The position numbers and the translations under genes were made by a program. Of a DNA stretch of 64,000 nucleotides, positions 8,416 to 17,946 are shown one piece after another. Every line of letters starts with the position of its first letter. Position 1 is the stretch's first letter. The notes beneath the pieces were generated by a model that did no database searches, was not told the origin of the DNA, and was given only the letters and a program-made list of their open reading frames with translations. This DNA comes from Miltoncostaea sp963771025 (GTDB lineage: Bacteria > Actinomycetota > Thermoleophilia > Miltoncostaeales > Miltoncostaeaceae): the NCBI GenBank assembly GCA_963771025.1, contig CAVYRL010000003.1:186001-250000 (forward strand), given 5' to 3'.

Positions 8416-10139
8416 CAGCGCCGGACGAGCTTCAGGGTGTAGGTGCTCGTGCCGGCGCGCGCGAACACGTTGACGTAGTAGACGCCGGAGCGGGTCGCGC
8501 GGACGACCATGACCGAGCGCCGCGTGGGGCCGCTCTTGAACTTGACCAGGTGCTTCTTGAGGTTGCCGTCGCCGGTGGCGACCGTCCTGGTGCCGGGGCT
8601 CCAGAGATAGAGGTCGAGCGTGCCGTGGGAGTGGCGCAGGTCCATCCGCAGGCGCTCGCCCTTCTTGAGCCGGACGGCGTAGACGTCGTCGGGGTCCTCC
8701 ACGTGGTCCGCGCTGGCGGCGATGGCGAGCGGGGTCGCCTGGTGCAGCGAGATGGTGCCCTTCAACCACTTCACGTCGTCGTTGACCTCGTCGGCGTCGT
8801 CGGACGGCGCCTGGAGGGTGACCGCGGCGCGTGGATTGATGACGCCGTTGCCGCTGAAGTCGTCGCGGCCCTTGGGGCCGATGTCCGTGGCGGTGTTCTC
8901 GATCTGGCGGAGGACCTGGAAGGTGCTGAGCGTCCCACCGTTGCTCGCCATCACCAGCGCGGCGACCCCGGAGACATAGGGCGCCGCCATCGAGGTGCCG
9001 TCCTTGAGCGCGTAGCCGGGCGCCACAACCCCCTCGGTGACGCGGCGGGGGACCGAGGAGAGCACGTCCACGCCCGGGGCGATGACGTCCACCGAGCGGT
9101 TGTGCGTCGAGAAGGTCGCGACCCCGTAGGGGCGCGGGCAGTCGTAGGTCACGACACCGTCGCACTGGGCGCCGACGCCCAGTACCCGGCGGTACGCGGC
9201 GGGGTAGTTGAGGCTGTTGACGTCCTGCCCCTGGTTGCCCACCGAGGCGACCACGAGCGCGCCCCTACCGGACGCCCACAGGATGGTGTCCTGGAAGGCG
9301 CGGGAGTAGCCGATTCCGCCCGCCGAGATGTTGATCACCTTGGCGCCGTGCTTCACGGCCCAGCGGATGCCGCGGATGATCGTCAGGTCGCTACTGTCGC
9401 CCTGGCGGTCGGCGATCTGGACCGGGATCACCTGAGCGGAGGTGGCCGACGCCGGGGCGACGCCCACGATGCCGACGCCGTTGGCCGGGGCGGCGGCGAT
9501 GCCGGCGACGTGCGTGCCGTGCCCCGTGATCCCGTGGTCGGAGGCGTCGTCGTCGTTGCGCAGGGTGCTGCGCGGCGCCACGAGCGGGGTGTCCGGGCCG
9601 CGCCACTCCTCGTGGGTCGGGTCGATGCCGCTGTCGAGTATCGCGATCCGGGGCCGGTTGGCGATCGTGGTCAGATCGAGGCCCCACGAGGTGTGGGTCA
9701 GCAGCCCCCACTGCGTGGTGGGCGTGAAGAGGGGATCGGTCACCGCCGGGGCGGGCGCGAGGGGCAGGGGCGGAGGGGGCCGCTCCTGCGAGGTGCGCTT
9801 CTCCGACCACTCGACGCCGCTGACGCCCGGGCGGCGCAGCGCCCGGTCGCGGGCGGTCTCGGCGTTGCGGGGCACGACCGACCAGATGCCGGCCTCGGGG
9901 AGGACGCCGGTGACCGCGCCCAGGCCCGCGAGGCGGGCCAGTGCCACGGCCGACCTCGGCGTGTCCGCGAACGTGACCAGCAGGTGCGGCGTCGACGGCG
10001 CCGTGCGCTCGAAGGCGATCTGGGAGCCCGGCACGCTCGAGGGGTCGGGCGGCTTGGCCGGGCCGGCGCCGAGGGCGGTGCCGCAGGCGCCGAGCGCGAG
10101 CGCGAGCGTGAGCGCTCCCGCGCGGCGGAGGTCAGGCAT
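8415..10139 (-). CDS. Secreted subtilisin-like serine protease (S8), probable lipoprotein
   Basis: 574 residues. The N-terminus (LTLALALGACG) has a lipobox-like end with Cys19, so it is probably exported and lipidated. A propeptide-like region (about 45-115) precedes the catalytic domain with the S8 triad: Asp169 in AILDSGID, His210 in GHGTHVAGIAA, Ser383 in GTSMAAPYVSG; the oxyanion Asn is in ASVGNQG. A C-terminal domain of about 115 residues (from about 455), rich in beta structure, resembles pre-peptidase C-terminal domains. It overlaps nadE by eight bases upstream and yciI by one base downstream. A possible subtilisin-inhibitor-like lipoprotein is encoded at 18338. Confidence 0.93.
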   Translation of the reverse strand: MPDLRRAGALTLALALGACGTALGAGPAKPPDPSSVPGSQIAFERTAPSTPHLLVTFADTPRSAVALARLAGLGAVTGVLPEAGIWSVVPRNAETARDRALRRPGVSGVEWSEKRTSQERPPPPLPLAPAPAVTDPLFTPTTQWGLLTHTSWGLDLTTIANRPRIAILDSGIDPTHEEWRGPDTPLVAPRSTLRNDDDASDHGITGHGTHVAGIAAAPANGVGIVGVAPASATSAQVIPVQIADRQGDSSDLTIIRGIRWAVKHGAKVINISAGGIGYSRAFQDTILWASGRGALVVASVGNQGQDVNSLNYPAAYRRVLGVGAQCDGVVTYDCPRPYGVATFSTHNRSVDVIAPGVDVLSSVPRRVTEGVVAPGYALKDGTSMAAPYVSGVAALVMASNGGTLSTFQVLRQIENTATDIGPKGRDDFSGNGVINPRAAVTLQAPSDDADEVNDDVKWLKGTISLHQATPLAIAASADHVEDPDDVYAVRLKKGERLRMDLRHSHGTLDLYLWSPGTRTVATGDGNLKKHLVKFKSGPTRRSVMVVRATRSGVYYVNVFARAGTSTYTLKLVRR

Positions 10140-11835
10140 GGCGCATCGTTATCGGCATACGGCGATCGCGCCCGAAGGCGCGCGGCGTGATCTTGATGCC
10201 GACCGGACCCTGGCGACGTTTGTACTCGGCGCGATCGACCAGGCGCACGACCTCTGTCACGAGCGCGGCTGCGTGGCCCTGCGCCACGAGCTCCGCAGGG
10301 TCCAGGCCACGCTCGATGTACCCCTCGAGGATCGCATCCAGCAGTTCATAGGGGGGAAGGTTGTCCGTGTCGAGTTGATCGGGTCGCAGTTCGGCGGTCG
10401 GGGGTCGCACGATGGTCTCCTCGGGGATCACCTCGCGCCCCTCGCTGTCGTTGCGCCAGCGCGAGAGTCGGTACACCCAGGTCTTGTAGACGTCCCGCAG
10501 CGGCGCGAAGCCCCCCACCATGTCCCCGTACAGGGTGCTGTACCCCACGGACATCTCGCTCTTGTTGCCGGTGGCCAGCACCAGCGGGCCGAGCTTGTTG
10601 GAGAGCGCCATCAGCAGCGTGCCGCGCGTCCGGGCCTGGATGTTCTCCTCGGTGATGTCGGGGGTCCGCCCGGCGAACGTCTCCGTGAGGGTCGTCTCCA
10701 GGGCGTCGACCGCATCGGCGATCGGCAGGGTGATCAGGCGGATGCCCAGCGACGTCGCCAGCGCCTCGGCCCCGCCCAGGCTCTCGGGGGCCGAGTGGGT
10801 CGAGGGCATCGCGACGCCGGTCACGCGGTCCGGGCCCAGCGCGTCGGCGGCCAGGGCCGCCGTGAGAGCCGAGTCGATGCCGCCGGAGAGTCCGAGGATC
10901 ACCCCCGGGAAGCCGTTCTTGCCCACGTAGTCGCGGATCCCGAGGCGCAGCGCCGCCCACACCTCGGCCTCGCCGTGCAACTCGCCCGCGACCCCCGACG
11001 GCCCGGCCTCCGGCGTACCGGGCGGCGTGACCTCGACCACCACCTCGCGCTCTGAGGACCCCCCGGGGAGCCTGCGGGCCAGCGGCTCTCGGAGCCGACG
11101 GCGCTTGGAGAGCACGGGGTCGATGTCGGCGACCAGGAGGTGCTCCACGAACTGCGGGGCCCGGGCGATGACGCCGCCGGCCGCATCGAACACGGCGGAG
11201 CGGCCGTCGAACACGAGCTCGTCCTGGCCGCCCACCTGGTTGCAGAACGCCAGCGCGGCGGCGCAGTCGTCGGCGCGCGTCGCCAGCATCTGCTCCCGGC
11301 GGTCGCCCTTGCCGCGGTGGTACGGCGAGGCGGAGATGCAGCAGATCAGGTCGACGCGGGCGGCGGCGAGGTCGGAGGCGACCGGCGTCGGGTACCAGAT
11401 GTCCTCGCACACGGTGATCCCGACGCGTGTGCCCGCAACGTCGATCACCAGCGCGGAGTCGCCCGCGCGGAAGTACCGCGCCTCGTCGAACACGCCGTAA
11501 TTGGGCAGGAAACGCTTGCGGTAGACGGCCTGCACCCGCCCGTCGGCCACGATGGCCGCCGCGTTGTAGCAGTCGGCGTTCCAATCGGGGAAGCCGAGGA
11601 TGGCCACGCCGTGCGTGACCTCGGCGGCGATCGCGTCGATCTCGGCACGGGCCCTGGCGGCGAAGGAGGGCCGCAGCAGCAGATCCTCGGGCGGATAGCC
11701 CGTGATGGCGAGCTCGGGCACCAGAGTCACGTCGGCGCGGACGCGCGCGGCATCGGCGAGCGCGCCGCGGATCAGCTCCGCGTTGCGACCGATGTCCCCC
11801 ACGACCGTGTTCAGCTGGGCCAGCGCGACGCGCAC
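10132..11835 (-). CDS. nadE: Glutamine-dependent NAD(+) synthetase
   Basis: About 567 residues with two domains. The N-terminal nitrilase-type glutaminase (VRVALAQLNTVVGDIGRN at the start, Glu in VPELAITGYPPEDL, Lys in YRKRFLPNYGVF, Cys in GITVCEDIWYP) supplies ammonia. The C-terminal synthetase has the PP-loop LGLSGGIDSALTAALA and ATGNKSEMSVGYSTLYGD. It converts nicotinic acid adenine dinucleotide to NAD using ATP and glutamine in the cytosol. I chose the GTG at 11835 because it places the family N-terminus exactly at residue 1; TTG at 11868 is an alternative. Divergent from the zinc-ribbon gene. Confidence 0.94.
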   Translation of the reverse strand: MRVALAQLNTVVGDIGRNAELIRGALADAARVRADVTLVPELAITGYPPEDLLLRPSFAARARAEIDAIAAEVTHGVAILGFPDWNADCYNAAAIVADGRVQAVYRKRFLPNYGVFDEARYFRAGDSALVIDVAGTRVGITVCEDIWYPTPVASDLAAARVDLICCISASPYHRGKGDRREQMLATRADDCAAALAFCNQVGGQDELVFDGRSAVFDAAGGVIARAPQFVEHLLVADIDPVLSKRRRLREPLARRLPGGSSEREVVVEVTPPGTPEAGPSGVAGELHGEAEVWAALRLGIRDYVGKNGFPGVILGLSGGIDSALTAALAADALGPDRVTGVAMPSTHSAPESLGGAEALATSLGIRLITLPIADAVDALETTLTETFAGRTPDITEENIQARTRGTLLMALSNKLGPLVLATGNKSEMSVGYSTLYGDMVGGFAPLRDVYKTWVYRLSRWRNDSEGREVIPEETIVRPPTAELRPDQLDTDNLPPYELLDAILEGYIERGLDPAELVAQGHAAALVTEVVRLVDRAEYKRRQGPVGIKITPRAFGRDRRMPITMRHA

Positions 11836-11981
11836 TCGGCGGGTGGTCTCCGGCGATTCGTTTGGCAACCGCGCTTCGGTGGGCGGGCACCGGCGCGGTA
11901 GGATTTGACGGACCAACGATACGCCTCGGCGGCGCGCGTTCTGTGCGCCCTGCCCGCCGTGGCATGGAACCTGGAGGACGG

Positions 11982-12386
11982 ATGGCCAGCCTGCCACCTC
12001 AGCGTCGCCAGCCGGGTGGAGCCGGAGGGGGGCCCGGCGGACGCGCCGGCCGCTCCAACCTCTCCCCCAAGGAGGGCGCGGAGGAATCCGAGCGCCGGTT
12101 GAATCTGCCGTGCTTCCATGCCGGACAGAAGGTGAAGGGGATCTACGCGTGCGTCGCGTGCCAGTTCCGGATCAACAACCGGGGAACGCTCCCGACCTGC
12201 CCGGACTGCGGAGAGATGGTGTGGGCGTACATGGGCGGCGGTGAGCGGCCCGTTCCGGAAGGTGAGGAGGGCGCAGCGGCCCCCGTGCAGACCGCGGCTC
12301 CGGCCGCGAGCACGACGGAGGAGAGCGTCAAGCTCGACGCTCCCGCGCCGGTCTCGGTGCAGGAGGGCGTCAAGCTCCAGCCGTGA
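11982..12386 (+). CDS. Zinc-ribbon protein, DUF1451-like
   Basis: 134 residues. The centre (about 47-88) carries a zinc ribbon: GIYACVACQFRINN then LPTCPDCGEMVW, giving two CxxC pairs. Low-complexity Gly/Arg-rich sequence comes before it and an Ala/Glu-rich tail after. The pattern Y-x-C-x-x-C ... LP-x-CP-x-CG is that of DUF1451 zinc-ribbon proteins, whose function is not established. ATG at 11982 has a GGAGG five to six bases upstream. Its promoter must lie in the gap shared with divergent nadE. A strong hairpin follows the stop. Confidence 0.82.
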   Translation: MASLPPQRRQPGGAGGGPGGRAGRSNLSPKEGAEESERRLNLPCFHAGQKVKGIYACVACQFRINNRGTLPTCPDCGEMVWAYMGGGERPVPEGEEGAAAPVQTAAPAASTTEESVKLDAPAPVSVQEGVKLQP

Positions 12387-12395
12387 CGATCGATG

Positions 12396-12428
12396 GCCGA
12401 CCCGCGACCCGCGACGTCGCGGGTCGGC
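12396..12428 (+). terminator. Hairpin terminator after the zinc-ribbon gene
   Basis: A 12-base perfect inverted repeat, GCCGACCCGCGA with TCGCGGGTCGGC, has a nine-base loop and lies ten bases after the zinc-ribbon stop. There is no T-run, as is common in high-GC actinobacteria. Confidence 0.7.
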
Positions 12429-12563
12429 GACTCCTTCACAGAACCACAACAGAGTGACGCAAAGCTCTTACCCCTCGACCGTGCTCCCAACATTCCAGCG
12501 GTGGAGGATCCCATCCGATAGGGATGGCGGTCCTGCGGCCGTGGCCGCCCTGACGGAGGTGGA

Positions 12564-13049
12564 ATGCTGCGTCGCGTTCTGATCGCGGGCCTGGCCCTGG
12601 CACTGGTGGCGCCGGTGCTCGCCGGCGCCTCGCCGCGGGAGCGACGCGACGGCGATCGCATTCCCTCCGCGCAGCTGCAGGCGACCGGCGGGGGGGCGAT
12701 GACCGTCAGCGGCCGGATGTCGGTCAACGGATCGATCTTCGACCGGGGCGCCATCGTCATCACGGACCGCAAGGGCGACGCCCAGGCGCATCTCGCCGGG
12801 GTCGAGCTGACGTTCAAGCGCGGGCGCGCCAAGGTGCGCAAGGCGTCGGGAATCCTCTACGTCACAGGCTCGGCGGTCACGGTGAGGGTGATCTCGTCGC
12901 GCCTGTCGTTCTCGATCGCGGGCAAGGGTCGCGCACGACTGCTCGGCTCGGGGACCTATCGGCTCAACTCGGGCCCCGAGAAGAGCTGGAGACGGGCATG
13001 GATCCAGGTCGCTCCCCCATCCCACCGCGACCGCCGACGCGGGCGATGA
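12564..13049 (+). CDS. Secreted protein of unknown function
   Basis: 161 residues. I do not recognise the family. A signal peptide is clear: MLRRVLIAGLALALVAPVLAG with a likely cut after AGA near residue 22. The mature part is short, probably mostly beta (repeating hydrophobic/polar alternation, with VSGRMSVNGSIFDRGAIVI and similar stretches), and ends in a basic tail SHRDRRRGR. The ATG has GGAGGTGG about five bases upstream. It stands alone between the terminator at 12396 and the two-component pair at 13191, so context gives no role. Confidence 0.8.
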   Translation: MLRRVLIAGLALALVAPVLAGASPRERRDGDRIPSAQLQATGGGAMTVSGRMSVNGSIFDRGAIVITDRKGDAQAHLAGVELTFKRGRAKVRKASGILYVTGSAVTVRVISSRLSFSIAGKGRARLLGSGTYRLNSGPEKSWRRAWIQVAPPSHRDRRRGR

Positions 13050-13175
13050 CGACCGCGTCGACATCCTCGCGGTGAACGTCGCCGCGCCCCCGGTCGCCGG
13101 TCCATGACCGGGGTCGGGGGCGCGGCGAGCGGCCTGCGGGCGCTCCGCGGGTTGGACCGGGCCTCCGCACCGCAC

Positions 13176-13181
13176 TACCAT
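13176..13181 (+). promoter_or_regulatory. Candidate -10 element (TACCAT) for the response regulator at 13191
   Basis: TACCAT lies nine bases before the ATG at 13191. No Shine-Dalgarno sequence is seen between them, so the transcript may be leaderless. No convincing -35 is visible. Confidence 0.4.
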
Positions 13182-13190
13182 CGGGCGCCG

Positions 13191-13891
<701 letters not shown>

Positions 13892-13895
<4 letters not shown>

Positions 13896-15331
13896 GCTCT
13901 CTCCCGAGGCCCTGGCGAACGCTTCGCGGGCGCCTGGCCCTGGCGGTGGCGGGGGGGCTGGTGGTGGCCGCGGTCGTGTTCACGGCGGTCGGCAGCGGAC
14001 TGATCCGCTCGCAGTCGGAGGCGGTGGCCCGCGCCGAGCTCGATCGCCAGGCCGCCGCGCTGGGGCACATCGTGAGCGACCAGGCCGAGCGGCAGGCCTC
14101 GCGCGGCACCGACTTCACCTTCATCCAGCCGAGCAACCTCGAGGCCCTGGTCGGCCCCAACACGCGCCTGTACTACAGCGGGCTGCAGCTCACGCCGGGG
14201 GCGGAGCGGCCGACCGCAGAGATCCCCTCCGTGGTCGCCGAGGAGCTCGACTACGGGCTGCTGGAGAAGCAGGGCGTGCAGCGCATCGACTTTCGCCTCG
14301 GCCGGGACAAGCCCCTTTACGAGGCCTCCGCGGCCCCCGTGCAACTCGGCAGCGAGACGGTCGGCGCAATCCTGCTCGCCAAGCCGCCGGGTGACCTGGC
14401 CTCGGCCTGGCCGGACCTGGCCCCGCGGGTGGTGGGCGCGGCCGGCATCGGGCTCGGCGTGGCCCTTCTGCTGTCGCTGCTGCTGACCGGCCGCATCATC
14501 CGGCCCCTCACGGCGATGCAGGCCGCGACCCACCGCGTCGCCGGCGGAGACCTTCGCACCGAGCTGGGCCCGACGGGCACCCAGGAGCTCGACGAGCTGG
14601 CCTCCGACTTCAACCTGATGGTCCGGCGCCTCGCCGAGCGCGAGGGCGAGACCCGCGAGTTCCTGATGCGCGTCACGCACGACCTGCGCACGCCGCTCAC
14701 GGCGATCCGAGGCCACGCGGCCGCCCTCTCGGACGGCGTGGTGCCCGAACCCGACGTGCCACGCTCCCTGTCCGCCATCGAGGGCGAGGCGGCGCGGCTC
14801 GAGAGCCTGGTCGCCGACCTGCTCGACCTCGCCCGGCTCGACGCGCACCGCTTCAGCCTGGATCTCACCGATGTCGCGCCCACCGACGTGCTCGACCGGG
14901 CGTTCGACGCGATGGAGGCCGAGGCCACCACCCGCGGGCTCGCGTACGAGCGCGGCATCGAGGATCTGCCGACGGTCCTCACCGACGAGTCGCGCGTTCA
15001 GCGCATCGTCAGCAACCTGTTGGACAACGCGATCCACTGGACGCCGCGCGGCGGGACGGTGCGTCTCGAGGCCCGCCGTCGCCCCGGCGGTGGCTTCACG
15101 GCCGAGGTCAGCGACACCGGCCCCGGCATCCCCGCGTCAGAAAAGGAGCGCATCTTCGAGGCCTTCCAGTCCCTGGAGACGCCCGACGGACGGCGCGGCA
15201 GCGGTCTGGGGCTGGCGATCAGCCGCCAGCTGGCGCGTGCCCTGGGCGGCGACGTGTGGGTGGAGAGCAGCGAGGGAGGCGGCAGCCGCTTCGTGCTCGA
15301 GGTGCCGGCGCGGAGCACGGCCGGGGGCTGA
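13892..15331 (+). CDS. Membrane sensor histidine kinase (HAMP-HisKA)
   Basis: 479 residues. One transmembrane segment near residues 13-38, an extracytoplasmic sensor domain of about 140 residues, a second membrane segment near 190-210, a HAMP linker (GRIIRPLTAMQAATHRVAGGD), then HisKA with the phospho-acceptor His in RVTHDLRTPLTAIRGH, and an ATPase domain with NLLDNAIHW, DTGPGIP and GSGLGLAISRQL. Partner of the response regulator immediately upstream. The signal sensed is unknown. A strong hairpin between this gene and the convergent glnB gene ends transcription. Confidence 0.93.
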
Positions 15332-15343
15332 CCCCGGACGCGC

Positions 15344-15380
15344 CGACGCCGGCGGCTCCACGAGGGAACCGCCGGCGTCG
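15344..15380. terminator. Bidirectional hairpin terminator
   Basis: CGACGCCGGCGG and CCGCCGGCGTCG form a perfect 12-base stem with a 13-base loop, between the convergent histidine kinase (stop 15331) and PII gene (stop 15407). It can serve both strands. Confidence 0.8.
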
Positions 15381-15406
15381 ATGTCACGCCCGTTGGAGTG
15401 GTCCGG

Positions 15407-15772
15407 CTAGGCCGGGCTCTCCTCGGGGTGCGGAGCCAGCACGACGTCACCGCGCTCTCCGGTACGTACCCGGATCGCCTCCTCGACGTCGAAGACGAAG
15501 ATCTTGCCGTCTCCCGGATCTCCCGTGTGGGCGAGCTCCAGGATGGTGTCGATCGCCCGGTCCACGTCGGAGTCGTCGAGCACCATCTCCAGCTTCAGCT
15601 TGGGTCGCAGGAAGATGGTGGTCTTGGCACCGCGGTAGCTCTCGGTGAAGCCCTTCTGACGGCCGGAGCCCTTGACCTCCGTGACGCTCATGGAGGGAAG
15701 CCCCATGGTCGCCAGTCGGTCGTGGATGGCCTCCAAGGCCTCGTGCCGGATGAACGCCTCGATTTTCTTCAC
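15407..15772 (-). CDS. glnB: PII nitrogen regulatory protein, T-loop Tyr51 replaced by Thr
   Basis: 121 residues. PII signatures are clear: MKKIEAFIRHE, GRQKGFTESYRGAK in the T-loop, and the C-terminal TGDPGDGKIFVFDVEEAIRVRTGE. PII proteins bind ATP/ADP and 2-oxoglutarate and control AmtB and nitrogen enzymes. Aligned to E. coli GlnB, Tyr46 is kept (SYRG) but position 51, the uridylylation or adenylylation tyrosine, is Thr. Covalent control at that site is therefore not possible, and regulation would rest on effector binding. The gene follows amtB on the same strand after 14 bases, the classic amtB-PII operon. glnK would be an equally valid name. Confidence 0.93.
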   Translation of the reverse strand: MKKIEAFIRHEALEAIHDRLATMGLPSMSVTEVKGSGRQKGFTESYRGAKTTIFLRPKLKLEMVLDDSDVDRAIDTILELAHTGDPGDGKIFVFDVEEAIRVRTGERGDVVLAPHPEESPA

Positions 15773-15786
15773 GGTTGCTTACTCCC

Positions 15787-17229
15787 TTACGAGGCGGTGG
15801 CGGGGTTGGTCGCGGGAGCGGTCGGCGTGCTCGGCGGACCGGCAGGCCGAACGTCCTCGGACTCGGCGCCGGGCACGTCGATGAAGCGCTCGGGGTAGCC
15901 GAACATCCCGTGCTCCGAGATGTCGAGGCCACGCAGTTCGTCCTCCTCGCTGACGCGGAGGCCGATCGTGAACTTGATGGCCAGGAAGACGACCAGGGAA
16001 AGCGTGAACGTGAAGGCGATGGTCGCGCAGATCCCGTAGAACTGGACCCACAGCTGGTGAGCACCTCCGCCCACGAACAGGCCGGCCTCGCCCACGCCGA
16101 GGGACGCGACGCGCGCCTCGTCCGCGAACAGACCACAGGCGAGCGTGCCCCAGATGCCGGCCATGCCGTGCACCGGCAGGGCGCCGACCGGGTCGTCGAT
16201 CTTCAGCTTCTCGAAGCCGAGAACCAGAGGCGGCACGATCAGACCGGCGAAGACGCCGATGACGACCGCGGCCCAGGGCTCGACGTAGGCGCAGGGAGCG
16301 GTGATCGCCACCAGCCCCGCCAAGGCCCCGTTGCCCATTTGGGAAACGTCGAGCGTGCGGTAGAGGAACAGCGCGCTGACCGTGGCGCCGATGACGCCCG
16401 CGGCGGCCGCCAGGTTGGTGTTGACGGCGACGTCGGCGAAGTTGGAGCCGACGGCGTTGAGGAACGACGCCGGGTTGAAGCCCATCCAGCCGACCCACAG
16501 GATCAGAACGCCGAGGATCATCAGCGGGATGGAGTGACCGGGGATCGGAACGGACTTACCGTCCCGGAATTTCCCGATGCGTGGGCCCAGCACCAGCGCT
16601 CCCGCGGCCGCCGCGAGGGCGCCCTGCAGGTGGACGATCGACGAGCCGGCGAAGTCCTGGAAGCCGTTCTGGGCCAGCCATCCGCCGCCCCACGTCCAGT
16701 GAGCCACCACCGGGTAGATGAAGCCGGTGAACACGATGGCGAAGAGCACGTAGCCGATGAACTTCGTGCGATCGAGCATCGCGCCGAAGACGATCGCGAG
16801 CGAGACGGCGCAGAAGACGGCCTGGAAGAAGAACGTGACTTCGAAGTTGGTGTTGCTGTAGGCGAGTGACGCGTAGTTGACGGCAGGGTTGTTGTTGTCC
16901 ATGAACCAGCCGTGGTAGCCCATGAAGTCGTTGCCGGTGCCGAAGCCGATGGCAAAACCGATCGCCCAGAACATCAGGAAGGCGATGGAGAGGTTGATGA
17001 GGATCTTCCCCATCACGGCACCGGAGTTCTTCATCCGCGACAACCCCACTTCGAGCATCGCGAATCCCGCCTGCATGAATAGAACAAGGGTTGCGCCGAT
17101 GAAGACCAGGAGCGTGTTGATCGCGATGTCCTGGTCGGTCGGCGCGTCCTGCGCGAGGGCGAATGCCGGGACCAGCAGCAGCATCACCGCCGCAAGCACC
17201 GGAACAAGCCGGAATGACCTCAAACGCAT
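15787..17229 (-). CDS. amtB: Ammonium transporter AmtB
   Basis: 480 residues, with a signal-like N-terminus (VLAAVMLLLVPAFALAQ) and about eleven hydrophobic segments. Family blocks include LVLFMQAGFAMLEVGLSR, FWAIGFAIGFGTGND, the first pore His in SSIVHLQGALAAAAGALVLG, WVGWMGFNPAS, and the second pore His in LPVHGMAGIWGTL. It conducts ammonium across the cytoplasmic membrane and is normally gated by the PII protein, encoded next. In the first His region the usual His-Xaa-Asn/Ala-Gly pattern reads HLQG. The ATG at 17229 has AAGGAGAG a few bases upstream. A truncated pyruvate kinase lies beyond its promoter. Confidence 0.95.
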   Translation of the reverse strand: MRLRSFRLVPVLAAVMLLLVPAFALAQDAPTDQDIAINTLLVFIGATLVLFMQAGFAMLEVGLSRMKNSGAVMGKILINLSIAFLMFWAIGFAIGFGTGNDFMGYHGWFMDNNNPAVNYASLAYSNTNFEVTFFFQAVFCAVSLAIVFGAMLDRTKFIGYVLFAIVFTGFIYPVVAHWTWGGGWLAQNGFQDFAGSSIVHLQGALAAAAGALVLGPRIGKFRDGKSVPIPGHSIPLMILGVLILWVGWMGFNPASFLNAVGSNFADVAVNTNLAAAAGVIGATVSALFLYRTLDVSQMGNGALAGLVAITAPCAYVEPWAAVVIGVFAGLIVPPLVLGFEKLKIDDPVGALPVHGMAGIWGTLACGLFADEARVASLGVGEAGLFVGGGAHQLWVQFYGICATIAFTFTLSLVVFLAIKFTIGLRVSEEDELRGLDISEHGMFGYPERFIDVPGAESEDVRPAGPPSTPTAPATNPATAS

Positions 17230-17337
17230 CTACTCTCCTTGCGCGTGATGTACGTAGGGCCGAGAAAAGAGCCCAAAGGTGTGCGCAGGCTAGGGCCAGG
17301 CGGTCGAGGGCGGCTTTAGCCACAGGTATGAGAAGTC

Positions 17338-17946
17338 GTGCCGCGTCTTCTCCCCGTGGACAATGACCTCGAATCCATGAACACCCAGCCCGAGCCGACG
17401 CGCGCGGAGGCGACCGACGTCGCCAACGCGATCCTCGACGGGACGTCCGCGGTGATGCTCTCGGGCGAGACCACCGTGGGCCGGTACCCGGCCGAGGCGG
17501 TGCGGTCGATGGCCGAGATCGCCTTGGAGGCCGAACACGGCGCCCCGCTCTCGCTCGATGTCATGTCGCCGGCCGGCAGCCGCGCCGAGGCCGTGATGCA
17601 GTCGGCCGTCCACCTGGCCCAGCAGGTCTCGGCGGTCGCGCTCGTGGTCTCCACCGTCAGCGGGGGCGCGGCGCGCGCCGCGGCCAAGTACCGGCCCCGC
17701 CTCCCGGTCATCGCGCTCTCCGGGGACGAGCGCGTGCGCCGTCAGCTGGCCCTGGAGTGGGGCGTCATCGCGGGATGGCTACCCCCGCTGCCCGAGTCGA
17801 TCGAGGAGCACGCCAGCATGATGCTGGAGCGCGGGTGCGCCGTCGGCGGGCTCTCCCCCGGCGACGTGGTGGTGCTGGCCTACGGGCCCCCGGAGGCGGG
17901 GCCCTCGGCCACGAGTTTCCTGGCCGTGCGGACGGTCCTCGAGTAG
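17338..17946 (+). pseudogene. pyk: Pyruvate kinase, 5'-truncated remnant
   Basis: An open frame of about 200 codons matches only the C-terminal part of pyruvate kinase. The match begins near LESMNTQPEPTRAEATDVAN (bases 17371 on), continues through the end of the catalytic barrel (ILDGTSAVMLSGET, GRYPAEAV) and the regulatory C-terminal domain (ALVVSTVSGGAARAAAKYRP to the end). About 270 N-terminal residues, including the substrate and metal sites, are missing. The sequence before LESM runs straight into the amtB upstream region. It cannot be an active kinase. The 3' end overlaps the antisense zinc-ribbon gene by 67 bases. A free-standing regulatory domain is a less likely reading, since barrel remnants are kept. 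Confidence 0.82.

Noticed and set aside
12429..12563. Small RNA or promoter in the gap before the secreted protein gene
   Set aside because: After the terminator there is a moderately AT-richer stretch with TGACGC, but no convincing -10 or structured RNA.
17230..17337. Riboswitch or glnA-type motif upstream of amtB
   Set aside because: The gap contains the AAGGAGAG ribosome site but no conserved RNA motif that I can recognise.
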